Assembly (NCBI GenBank): GCA_943735955.1
Contig: OX030960.1
Coordinates: forward strand, 2,141,402-2,205,401
Length of the DNA: 64,000 bases
Reading direction: 5' to 3'
Source of the DNA: Piscicola geometra
Taxonomy: Eukaryota; Annelida; Clitellata; Hirudinida; Piscicolidae
The notes below the pieces were generated by a model that searched no databases, was not told the origin of the DNA, and saw only the letters and a program-made list of their open reading frames with translations. A program made the translations under genes and the position numbers. Positions 53,348 to 63,286 of this stretch are shown in pieces (position 1 is the first letter of the stretch; every line of letters begins with the position of its first letter).

Positions 53348-53883
53348 ATGCAGCGACGTAAGTACACGAAGAGCAAGAGTCGTAAGTTAATAATTAATAA
53401 TTTCCTTATAATATGTGATAAATGCATTTCTGAATTCAATTATTAATATTAATTAATTATAATTTACAGACGCGAAGAAAATGGATGACAAAACCACTTT
53501 TTTTGTCTAGTAGAAAAAATCTGAGAATTCCATGGAAGTGCCGTGGTTCAAGGTGTACGGCAAAACTAAAACCAAAAAATGATTTACAAAAAAAAAGTCC
53601 GTTAAACCAAACCGGTAAAAAAAAACAATATTTTAAAGAATTTGACAGATTTTCATGTTATGATTCCAACTATCAAATAATTCTTCGCTTCAAAATACAG
53701 ATAAAGATAGAATCCAGAAAGACCTTATATCGAACGGCTTCTACACTTGTAGATCGTGTACTTCAACTAATTCCAAGTACCAACCGGTCTTCTGGAGCAA
53801 GAAAAAGCAAAAGAAATTTGTGCCCAACAGTGAAAACGGATAAAAATGAGGCTGCAGGAGCCAACGGAGACCCTGTTAGCTAA
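53348..53883 (+). pseudogene. FLYWCH-like finger gene start (MULE-associated), two exons
   Basis: A short first exon MQRRKYTKSKS (53348, GTAAGT donor at ~53381) is followed by an AG acceptor at ~53469 and a frame 53485-53883. It contains KNLRIPWKCRGSRCTAKLKP, a FLYWCH-type W-C-x5-C pattern, and a basic tail. The expected His pair downstream is not evident. FLYWCH fingers often accompany MULE transposases in animals, and a MULE fragment follows at 54310. Confidence 0.45.
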
Positions 53884-53935
53884 TTTTTATTTTATAAATC
53901 ATTTGATTGTTTAAAAGCTTCTAATGGTTTGTTAA

Positions 53936-54090
53936 TCATTTGACTAAAACAGATCGATGAGTAGTATTTCCCAGCACACTGAACTGAGCTATATTTCGAT
54001 GTGAATGAACGAAAAATAATGCCATCTTTGCGACAACTATGCAGTTGAAGTTACTGGCAAAGGCGAAAAGCTGGTGCCTTCAAGCTGGTG
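53936..54090 (+). repeat. Long inverted repeat, left arm part 1
   Basis: TCATTTGACTAAAACAGATC through GGCGAAAAGCTGGTGCCTTC is the reverse complement of 59735-59887 with few changes. Together with the arm at 54830-55215 it forms a split ~530-bp inverted repeat enclosing about 6 kb. Confidence 0.75.
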
Positions 54091-54309
54091 AGAAAGCAAT
54101 CTCCCAGCTGTTCTCCATCCACGCCTTCATCAAGTATGAGGCTTGGGTGGCACAACTTGAACTAAACAAGATTTGTTTTATTTAAATAAATTTTATTGAT
54201 TAAAAATATTGGTAAAATGCACCATGTACACCTAAATAGGTTCGGAGACAACGTAAGGCAGCCTCCGTTGTACTTCGATATGATGAAGGCACAAGTCACA
54301 TGACTAATG

Positions 54310-54640
54310 ACGGTAAGAAAAATTTATTTCTTTTTTGAATCATTGTTTTCAAATGTAAGATGTTTGTTGAACGGAACGAGAGTGAATACTTTGGTTCTTG
54401 ACTTTGAGGCTGGACTCTGGGTGGCTTTGCGACAGGTCTTTCTTGGCGTCCACCATAAAGGTTGTACTTTCCATTTTTGCCAGGCCTTGTGGAGAAGTGC
54501 GCAAGGGTACGGACTCTTTCCCATCGTCTTGAAACTGACACCTACTTTCTATTATGTGAAATATTCGCTCTTTATCTTCTCCCTGCAAACCAAATCCGAT
54601 CTTCTCTCGATGAACTTCGAGAAAGAGGGCAAAGTCCCGA
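54310..54640 (+). pseudogene. MULE-like transposase fragment
   Basis: The frame 54307-54645 reads LLNGTRVNTLVLDFEAGLWV, ALRQVFLGVHHKGCTFHFCQ and ALWRSAQGYGLFP. The pattern D-F-E-x-A/G ... C-x-F-H is the second part of the MULE (Mutator-like) transposase catalytic domain, with the Asp and the CxxFH block visible. The first catalytic Asp and the C-terminal Glu are not found. Similar DFEAG fragments lie in both inverted-repeat arms (minus strand at ~54840-54900; plus at 59693). Confidence 0.65.
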
Positions 54641-54829
54641 ATTGACACTTTTTCTTTTAGTCCCTTTGTGAGTTTCTTCCTAATTGCTTCTGGCATTTGT
54701 GAGCCTGTATAATCTGTTGTCTTATTTGAATTCTTTTCTTTTTCTTCTTTTAGGTGCTTATGAGACTAGTCTATTCCACATTTGCTTTCTTCTTTCTTTT
54801 TTTCTTTCATTGTTTTTGTAGAACCTGTC

Positions 54830-55215
54830 CACTGCCTTTCCGAGCCCAGCTTCAAAGTCAAACACAAATCTATTGATTCTCGTTTTTTTCAACAATACTC
54901 CCCTTTAAGAAATGATTTCGTTTGTTTTTCTTTTGAATTTTATACTATTTCATGTGATACTTTTATGATAAACATTTAATTAAAAAAAGTAATATAATAA
55001 ATATAGATTTTTCTGCCCCTTATACCCTTCCATACCAGGTATTCGCCTTTTACAGTAACTTCAACTGCTTTAAAAAACCGCAAAGATGGAAAAAAAGACG
55101 TTCGTTCACGAAAATAGTTGCACGTGACAAACGGCTCTTTCAGTGTGCCTCAATGAAGCTCATCGATAAGGAGACTGGTGAAAATGTGCCAACTTGGACA
55201 ATCCTGTTAAACAAT
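54830..55215. repeat. Long inverted repeat, left arm part 2
   Basis: It pairs in reverse complement with 58225-58554 plus 59693-59742; the right arm is interrupted by a hAT-type MITE. A coding-like block NCFKKPQRWKKRRSFTKIVA and LFQCASMKLIDKETGENVPT is readable on the plus strand here and on the minus strand of the right arm. Confidence 0.8.
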
Positions 55216-55584
55216 CATTTGTAAAAAATTGATGATTTGCATCTTTAATAAAGGTTTAAAAAGTGTTTCTTCATAGTAAATTTTACTGAATTAACAAAAA
55301 AGAGTAAAAAACAGCATCTTTATGATAAAATGTGAAAAAAAAACTTACCTTTGTATTGTTCAAACGAAATACAATCTATGATTTTCACTGAATTGGTGGT
55401 ATCATTGCTTGAAACACTACTTTGGAAGAAGAAAATAAATCTAAATGAACTATGAAAAAGTTAGAATTTTAGTAATCCATTATTTTATTAATAAGCTTGT
55501 GCTGATGAAAGGACTGTTGATATAATGATTATATATTATAAAATAATATAATCAATAATGTACTACCAGCAAAAGGACAAGAAG

Positions 55585-56418
55585 GCATGGGCGGCGATCC
55601 TGGGGGGTTCCGGACCTTCTACTTTTTGGTAGTGAAAGGGTCCACTTCAATAGTTTGGACTCCCCAGAACCCTCTTAGGAGTTGCAAAAACGCACCATTG
55701 ATTTTTAAAAGCATTGGTTAGCGGCTGCCGTTTTGGCAGCGCTCAAATAAATTTGTAGAATAAACGGTTTTGGGTATAATATATTAAAATTTTATAATCT
55801 CAAGTCTAAATAAAAATTACATTTAATTAATTAGAATGTTTTTTGTGCGAATGTTGGTTGTTTTGAATCTGTCGAAGAATGGCCGCAGCAGACCAAGATG
55901 GCCGCATGGAATCAAGTGAGATGCGACATAAAAAAGAAAACCTTCCATAGCAGCAGCAGTTCCAGTGCTGGCAAGGACTTCTCCTTCACCCTCTATCGCA
56001 GCCTTGGCACCAGTGGCAAGACAGAAAATTGACATGAATGATGATTGTGTTTTATGGTTTTGAGGATGATGTGGTGATGATTGTGCTGTGGTATGAGTGT
56101 TGGTATTGTGGTGATGATTGAATGTTTTATTTGTGGTGATAGTGATTTTTGGTGGTGATTGTCATAGTGGTGTGGGTGAGGTTGGATTATTGAGGTTGAT
56201 TCTTTTTATATATATTTAAATTTATATATATACATATATTGGTAGTGGTCTAAATACCGTTTTATTTAACAAATTTATTTGAAGAGAGCCTTTGTTCACT
56301 TAGTAAAGGGCGCTATACAAATCATTAGTGATTGATTGATTGATATCAAAATAGGATTTTTTAATATTAAAAAAGTTTTAAAAGTGGGGGGTCCTGACCC
56401 CAGGATCACCGCCCATGC
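55585..56418. mobile_element. Small inverted-repeat element carrying a retroposon
   Basis: Ends are GCATGGGCGGCGATCCTGGG and, reverse-complemented, GCATGGGCGGTGATCCTGGG (one mismatch in 20). It lacks coding capacity and contains a 630-bp copy of the (TGAT)n retroposon (55715-56344). No certain target duplication. Related termini are at 49300 and 59975. Confidence 0.75.
55715..56344 (+). mobile_element. Non-coding retroposon with (TGAT)n tail, second copy
   Basis: It is about 90% similar to 43242-43882: GGTTAGCGGCTGCCGTTTTG at the start, AATGGCCGCAGCAGACCAAG in the body, GGGCGCTATACAAATCATTA and TGATTGATTGAT at the end. It is nested in the inverted-repeat element above. Confidence 0.8.
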
Positions 56419-56562
56419 TGTTCATGTTCAATTATAAGGAAAATTCACTGATGGTATTACGGACTGATCAAACGTAGTAATATATTTAGTATATATTTTT
56501 ATGTTTTAAATTCTTTTTTCCGAAAATAATAATTAGAATTCCAAAAGTGAAAATAAAAATCC

Positions 56563-57162
56563 GTGCAACTAGCTAATCAAGAGACTTTAATACGTAACTA
56601 TTTAGTAAAATCTAGTGAATATCATTATGGGTTATCAAGAAAAGAGGCCAGAAATTTAGCTTTTGAGTTTGCTGTACAAAACCATGTAAAACATCCGCCA
56701 TCTTGGGATGCAAACGAAACTGCAGGAATAGACTGGTATATCCAATTCATGCACAGATACGGATTTATCTCTACGTAACCCGGAAGGGACCAGCCTCTCC
56801 AGAGCGACAAGTTTCAACCAACATAATGTTCTACAGTTTTATAATAACTTAGATTCTGTTTATAAACGCTACAACTTTAAACCCCAAGACATATACAACT
56901 GTGAGAGTACAAAAAAACAACGAATGTAAGAGTGATAGCGGATAAAGCGAATCGTCAGGTTGGGCGGGATACGTCAGCAGAAAGAGGACAGATTGTTAGT
57001 GTGCTGCATGATCAATGTCGTTGGAAACACTGTTCCACCTTTTATGGTCTTTCCCAGAGTCCACTTCAAAGACAGATTATTGAATGATCAAGGATGCCCC
57101 ACCACTAACCCTAGTGGCTGGATGCCAGCTGAAAAACATTTTTTAACTAAAACTTGAAACAT
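56563..57162 (+). pseudogene. pogo/Tigger-like transposase fragment
   Basis: 56563-56778 reads LIRNYLVKSSEYHYGLSRKE, ARNLAFEFAVQNHVKHPPSW and DWYIQFMHRYG (CENP-B-type helix-turn-helix region). A shifted frame gives LSLRNPEGTSLSRATSFNQH and KPQDIYNCEST, then RVIADKANRQVGRDTSAERG. The frame 56960-57157 gives CMINVVGNTVPPFMVFPRVH and NPSGWMPAEKHFL. The first catalytic Asp block (normally NxDET) is damaged, and the protein stops before the second Asp. Three frame changes occur. Confidence 0.75.
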
Positions 57163-57881
57163 TAAAAAAGACTTTCATTTATCAGTCATTTCAAAATAGT
57201 TGTTGAACTAAAACTTGAAACATCTATATTTTTTCATTTTATAACATGAGAATAAATGTTGAAAAACTTGTGTCTACATTAGAAAGTTTCCTAGAAAAAG
57301 TTGAATGTTAAAAGTTTTCTAAATCGCTTTGAATAATTGGAATAATTTATGTGAGTATTTCATTTTGTAATAATATTTAATTTAAGGCTTGGAAAACTCA
57401 ATATTTCGGCACTTGTGGTAATGATCGACTGTGTACGTACATGCGATCGACTGTGTACACCGGTCGTACACAATCGATCATTTTCGAGAGTCTACTTTGA
57501 ATTACATGTGACTCAAAACCATTTCAACTAGATAAATGAATTAAATAGAAAATGAAGTCTTAATGATGAATGTATAAAATCAATATTTTATTAAAATTTT
57601 ATCTTTTAACAATTTTGAGTTATAAACATTTTTGTAAAAAGTGATCGACTGTGTACGCCTTCCCCCTACTTTGGCACCTATATATATTGATTAACTATAA
57701 TTTTTTCAAAGAGGCGTGATAATATTGCCGCTAAAATAACACTAACATGCACAAATTCTGAAGAAAAACCATAAGACTTTAATAATGATCATTTATTATT
57801 ATTAATTATAATTGAAGCTTTATTAAAATTTTATATCTCTAATTTTATCATATCATATGATTCATATGTACATTCTTCCAC
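57163..57881. other. AT-rich non-coding stretch with repeated GATCGACTGTGTAC motifs
   Basis: A CTAAAACTTGAAAC motif is repeated at 57148 and 57211. GATCGACTGTGTAC occurs at 57423, 57445 and 57643, and inverted with one change at 57466-57479. The close inverted pair at 57445-57479 could form a hairpin. Otherwise no gene. Confidence 0.6.
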
Positions 57882-57926
57882 CATGACACAGTATAGCCTA
57901 TACAGTATAGGCTATACTGTGTCATG
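57882..57926. repeat. Perfect 21-bp inverted repeat with 3-base spacer
   Basis: The arm CATGACACAGTATAGCCTAT(A) and its exact complement flank CAG. It is long enough for a strong hairpin or cruciform. The right arm ends in ATG, which starts the short frame that follows. Confidence 0.92.
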
Positions 57927-58071
57927 CCAACGCAGAAGGGCAAATTAACTCCCGAGCTTTCAGAATTATCTAACCTTCATGGAAAGGATGCTGAAACTGT
58001 GCAAAGACAGCTCAAAATCACATCAACAAGTTTACGTGTGGATCAGTCTGATCCCAATGCATGGATCGAAA
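57924..58071 (+). CDS. Possible first exon or small hypothetical ORF
   Basis: From ATG 57924 the frame reads MPTQKGKLTPELSELSNLHG, KDAETVQRQLKITSTSLRVD and QSDPNAWIEM, then a GTAAGA donor-like site overlapping the stop. It has balanced, non-repetitive composition, unlike its surroundings. No family recognised; a continuation exon was not found before the inverted-repeat arm at 58225. Confidence 0.35.
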
Positions 58072-58224
58072 TGTAAGAGCTCTTCAGTTCGAGTTAATTA
58101 AATTAAAGTAATATTTTATTATAAAATACTGCTTTCTACTCTTCAATGTTAATTCAGTAAAAGTTACTATAAAGAAATACTTTTAACACATTCATTAAAG
58201 ATGTAAACCAATTTTGTGTGTGAA

Positions 58225-58554
58225 AAGGATAGTTTAACAAAAGTTTCCAAGTTGGCACATCTTCAATAGTCTGCCTATCGATGAGCTTCATTGAGGCACA
58301 CTGAAAGAGCAGTTTGTCACGTGCAACTGTTTTCGTGAACGAACGTCTTTTTTTCCATCTTTGCAGTTTTTTAATGCAGTTGAAGTTACTGTAAAAGACG
58401 AACACCTGGTATGGAATGGTATATGGGGCAGAAAAAAAGCTATATTTATTATATTACTTTTTTTTATTAAATGTTTATCATAAAAGTATCACATGAAATA
58501 ATATAAAATTCGAAACAAAACAAAAAACGAAATCATTTCTAAAAGGGAAGTATT
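58225..58554. repeat. Long inverted repeat, right arm part 2
   Basis: Reverse complement of 54890-55215. It is interrupted at 58554 by a hAT-type MITE and continues at 59693. The minus-strand frame 58154-58405 encodes the same LQRWKKRRSFTKTVARDKLL block as the left arm. Confidence 0.8.
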
Positions 58555-59684
58555 TAGAGACACACCGAAACAGATATTTTTACTTTGGCCGAAACCGAAA
58601 TTAGGCCAAAATTAAAATTCCATTTTCGGCCGAAACCGAAATTAAACCGAAATTATAATTAGATTTTCGGCCGAAACCGAAACCGAAATTTTTCCCAACT
58701 TTTATTAAAATAAAAAAATAGAATTTAACGATGACAATTTCTGTTTAATAATTAAACCCAAACAAACGAATATTTTAAGCCAGAAATAGCGGTTTTTAAA
58801 TATTTTCACTAAGTAGGTTGCTGCGACGATCTACGTAGGTTTGCCCAGCAGAACTAAACAGTTAATCGCTTGCGACACTTGTTAGGGGCGCAGATAAGTA
58901 CTTTCGAGCAGCAGGCAAGACATGAATATTGACCAATACGCAAAAGTGTTGGATGTTTTATTGATTCTAGGCTCTTTAAGATACGCCTGCTTTTATTTTC
59001 GAATTAATGAATCGAAGCCAAATCTTTTCGGGCTTACGATTTATCTAAGCAAGGATATCTAGAATTCCAGATACTTGTATATGTCATTCGAAGTCTTATG
59101 ACACCCATAAATCAAACAACCACCATATCTAATAGATATCTAATAGAGATGAGAATCGAACCCAAACTTAATCGTTCGAGTTTGATTGAGGATATACAGA
59201 GACTTACTTTTGACAATAACATTTTTGTAGACCATTTTTTTCAAAACAAAAATTTGCTTAAAAAAAGTTTTGTTAAATATCATAATTGACTTACATTTCA
59301 AAACAATGGTTGTTCCAGATACCTGTATATTTATTCAAACAATTAGTCTAATGACATCCATGAATCAATCAACCACGATATCTAATAGATATCTAATAGA
59401 GATGAGAATCGAACCCAAACTTAATAGTTCGAGTTTGATTGAGGATACAGATATATCAGATAAACTACATAAAAAATTAATATTTCGGTTTTTCGGTAAA
59501 TATGAAATCCATTTCGGCCGAAACCGAAATTGAGTCGAAATTACAAAATAATTTCAAGCCGAAACCGAAAAACTGTCGAAATTGAAAATTTTGGTTCGGC
59601 CGAAACCGAAAAATTGCCGAAACTAAGAAAATTGATAATTTCGGCGCCGAAACCGAAACCGAACCAAAATTCGGTCGGTCTCTA
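58555..59684. mobile_element. hAT-type non-autonomous element (MITE), 1.13 kb
   Basis: GAAGTATT flanks both sides (58547-58554, 59685-59692), an 8-bp target duplication. Ends are TAGAGACACACCGAA and, reverse-complemented, TAGAGACCGACCGAA. Many copies of (C)CGAAACCGAAATT lie at both sides, forming GGCCGAAACC-type inverted repeats. The middle has a ~100-bp direct repeat (ATATCTAATAGATATCTAAT at ~59128 and ~59380). No transposase. Typical of hAT elements by duplication length. Confidence 0.85.
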
Positions 59685-59692
59685 GAAGTATT

Positions 59693-59887
59693 GTTGAACA
59701 AAACGAGAATCAATAGATTTGTGTTTGACTTTGAAGCTGGAAGGCACCAGCTTTTCGCTTTTGCCAGAAACTTCAACTGCATTGTTGTCGCAAAGATGGC
59801 ATTAATTTTCGTTCATTCACATCGAAATATAGCTCAGTTCAGTGTGCTGAGAAATACTACTCATCGATCTGTTGTAGTCAAATGACT
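59693..59887. repeat. Long inverted repeat, right arm part 1
   Basis: 59693-59742 (LNKTRINRFVFDFEAG, MULE-like) and 59735-59887 are the reverse complement of 54840-54890 and 53936-54090. In the left arm these two pieces are ~740 bp apart, with the MULE fragment 54310-54640 between them; here they are adjacent, so one arm has gained or lost that stretch. Confidence 0.75.
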
Positions 59888-59974
59888 TAAACACAATGTA
59901 TTGCTAGATAAATAATCTTTTTTATGTAATTGGTGACGATTATGCTCGTTTCAAACAAGAAAAAACAATTATAG

Positions 59975-60072
59975 AAAAAGTGGGGGGATCCACATTGAGG
60001 CGGACCCTCTCACTACCAAAAAGTAGGAAGATCTTGACCCCAGGACCCACCCAGAATCACCGCCCATCATAC
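59975..60072 (-). mobile_element. Solo terminus of the GGGCGG-GATCCTGGGG family
   Basis: In reverse complement it reads GGGCGGTGATTCTGGGTGGG, then CTACTTTTTGGTAGTGAGAG and GGGTCCGCCTCAAT, like the left 80 bp of 55585-56418. A partner end is absent. Confidence 0.65.
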
Positions 60073-60214
60073 CAAAAGAGCGATTTATTTGTTTTTAAAA
60101 GAAAAAACATTTCAGGTAAAAACCTGGTGAAGTCGCTTGTTTTTGCTCTCTAGCCACAAAGCCTTGTAGGAAAGACCGGGACAAGATGACGAGCCGGGCA
60201 AGAGGACAAATTTC

Positions 60215-60412
60215 TTATTTTTTCAGTTTTTCACTAGTTAAAAGCGTGAAACGAACACTACTGGCTTTCCTACCTCCCTTTCTTTAAAGAATAGTATGCA
60301 ACCGCTGCAATCATTATTTTTTCAGTTTTTCACTAGTTAAAAGCATGAAACGAACACTACTGGCTTTCCTACCTCCCTTTCTTTAAAGAATAGTATGCAA
60401 CCGCTGCAATCA
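60215..60412. repeat. 99-bp tandem duplication
   Basis: Two units, 60215-60313 and 60314-60412, differ at only one or two positions (AAAGCGTGAAACG versus AAAGCATGAAACG). It lies in 59.9-61.8 kb, AT-rich and otherwise without a recognised gene. Confidence 0.9.
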
Positions 60413-61772
60413 CTATTTTGTTTTAGTTGTGAAGCTTTGATTGTTTTCCGCGGTCACATTATAGCTTTAATGCACGTTTTTAAATAAGCTCTGCTGCAGA
60501 AATAGGTAATAATGTTACCTGGTAACATATTCCGTTTGAAAAAAATATTTATAAGTACTTTATTTATAATACTACCTATTAACATAAATAGTTGTCAATT
60601 AGTTCACTTCAGTGATTTTCCAGTTCGGATTTTTCAGTTCAAATTCAAGTTACAGTTAAGAAAAAATTAATTTGTCAGCACATGAAGAAAAAAATCTCTC
60701 AACATATGCCTGGGAGGCTGGAGCTGTCAGAAGATCTTGTGCAATTGGACCTAGGGTTGTCATTCCAGAATTATGGCATATCTTAAAAATTTATTAAATT
60801 CTCGTTTTGAAAATAATTATAGTTTTTATTTCAGTTTCGTTTTGAAAATAAATTTAGTTCTTATTTTCGTTTTTGTAAAACGATTTTTTAGAATTTTCGT
60901 TTTCGTTACGAAAATAACACTGCTGCATAGTGGGAAAGTCTAAGCTATAGAAATTTTATAAATATTTATGTTGAGAAATAATTTTCTTGTGAGCTTATAA
61001 CTTATCATTTTTTGTATTTTAATTATAAATTTATAATTTTAAAATTTTTGTTATATCAGTTCTAGGCATTCTTTTTTCAAAAGTATCCTGGTCTAAACAC
61101 TGTAAATTTTGGGCGCCTTCAACTCTAGAGCTTTCAAAACTTGAATGTCATTTTAACAGAGGCGGAGATCTGCGGAAAATCTTGGGGGGGGGAGGATGGG
61201 TCCTCCTCAGGGTTGGAATCAAAGAACCGGTATCGACCAATACAGTACAAGCGATACTATTTAGTAATGTTTGCTGAAGTGCTCATTCATTTTGTACCAA
61301 CTATCAATATTTTTATCGCCAACCATTGAAAAAAAGTTCGATACTCAGTAAAAATACTTTTCTATCGCCACTATAAGCGATTTAAAGAAAAACAATAGCG
61401 ATTTTAATACCTTCTTTTATTGGTCATCTATATAACTTTAATTACAAATAGTCATCAACCCAACCAATATCAAAACCACCACTCTAAAAATATAACAACG
61501 GTCCACGAGTTTGAAGAGAAAGTTAAATTTCTTTTAAAGTTTTAGCGATTTTAACATAAATAATTAGGTTTTGCATTGCGTACCTAAAGATTCAATTAAT
61601 GTTATTTCTATATTCTTTCATTCATTTACTTTATATATATTTTTTCCAATTGTTTTATAAACGACTGAAGAAAACGTTCCACAAATCCTTTCATTATTTT
61701 AAAAATATATTTATCAGTTCTTTTTATATAAAAAAACAAATTTTAACAGATTTGCATCCATATACCTATGTC
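60413..61772. other. AT-rich stretch without a recognised gene
   Basis: Only short frames (e.g. 61141-61329, 61599-61997) without motifs. Near 61160-61200 a G-rich GGCGGAGATCTGCGG ... CTTGGGGGGGG segment recalls transposon termini, but no partner was found. Confidence 0.5.
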
Positions 61773-63140
61773 CAGTGGCGCAACCAGGGGGGGCTGGGTC
61801 TCGCAATTTTTCTAAAAACGATGAGTTTTTTTCAGATAATAAATTTTTCAATATGCCATAGGACAATGATATTTTCTCTGGGTGGCCATCGGGCCTTTAT
61901 CTCACGAAGTATTTCATATATCAACACAGAACATAGAGATCCCACCAAAATAACACTAACATGTCACGAATTCTTAGAAAATATAGAGCACCATTAGACC
62001 TTAACTACACTTTTAAATCTTTAGACTTAGATTTGATGAAACTCTAATGATAAATGAACAATTTATTGGGTTAGCCAGTCCAACAGACAGATAAAAATAC
62101 ACTCTGGGTCAAAAAAACATGCCGCTGTATATTGTTATATAACTTTGGCAAATGTAAAGTGATTTTCAGTTTTTTCACTATTTGACTCAAAAATGAATAA
62201 GGAACAAGATTTAAAAAAAATTATTTTGGCCTTCTCAATATGTAATACATTTAACTTGTGAAACTGAAACAAAGGTGAAAATATCGATAAATGTCATGTA
62301 AAAAACATGTAAAAAATTTAATACTGTAACAATTTATTTTCCAAAATGACCCCTTCGAATGTCCGACCGACTGGAAAAGTCTTCTGTTAGCTTTTTTAAA
62401 TCCAGACTGTCAAGTATATCCTGATGTGCATGACAAATGGCCAGTGAATTCGAGCGAGGCTGTGTCATAGGTGCACGCAACCAAGTCTTAAGACGCCGTA
62501 AAGCACTAAAAGATCTTTCTGCAGTGCATTACATTGTTGGACACACAAGCATCAACCTGATCAATCTTTCAACCTAAGGAAACAGATGTCTGACTTCCAG
62601 GATCATAGCTAGCATTATTTTTTGCGCTTTTTTTAAAGTTCATTCTGGTTTTTAAACATAGCTAACTGTGAACAAAGACTACTCACAATACTGCTTGCAA
62701 ATATCATGGTTCACTTCACCAGTTAGCAACATTGTCTCCAGCTGCAAGTATGACCGCCAACCAAGAGAATCTCGATTGAACCTTTCTGTGAGTTGCGGGA
62801 TTGCAATGTCTATGACAGCCTAATATGCTGCTCGATAATGTTCCTCTGGTGTTGTTGCTACATAAGCTGGACCCAGTCCACAATACTTTTGTGGCAGCTC
62901 TCGCACCCGAGGTACAGGTATCGGCTCGAAATCCTATGCCAAAACCATACTGTTTACATTTCTGAAAATGAAGTTAAATTGTTCATCTGATCGTAGGCGA
63001 CGCAGTTCTTGCACAACTGAATCAGTCGCTGCAACCATTCCACTGACCGTGGCACTTGCAGACTGAAAAGACTTGTTTATCTGCTCCAGAAGTGGAAACA
63101 CCAAAACAACTAACTTGAGGGCCAGTGCAGTAGTGCCCTG
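61773..63140 (-). pseudogene. hAT (TTF/ZMYM-type) transposase relic with terminus
   Basis: CAGTGGCGCAACCAGGGGGG at 61773 is a hAT-like terminus. On the minus strand, about 63130 down to 62680, a frame reads LVVLVFPLLEQINKSFQSAS, VSGMVAATDSVVQELRRLRS, LPQKYCGLGPAYVATTPEEH, QLTERFNRDSLGWRSYLQLE and TMLLTGEVNHDICKQYCE, with stops near 62936 and 62821. After a gap, 62532-62331 reads TAERSFSALRRLKTWLRAPM, TQPRSNSLAICHAHQDILDS and DLKKLTEDF, the hAT C-terminal dimerisation domain, to a stop. Catalytic parts upstream are missing. Confidence 0.78.
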
Positions 63141-63286
63141 TTGAAAAAAGGCCTCGAGCCTTTACTATGGGTTTTCTATGGGTAGCATAATTTTGATCAG
63201 AACATATTTTACTACAACGGATAATGTTTTTCCAGTCGTGTCTGATGGGTTGAATAAACCAATAAACTGTTTATTAACATTTAGAG

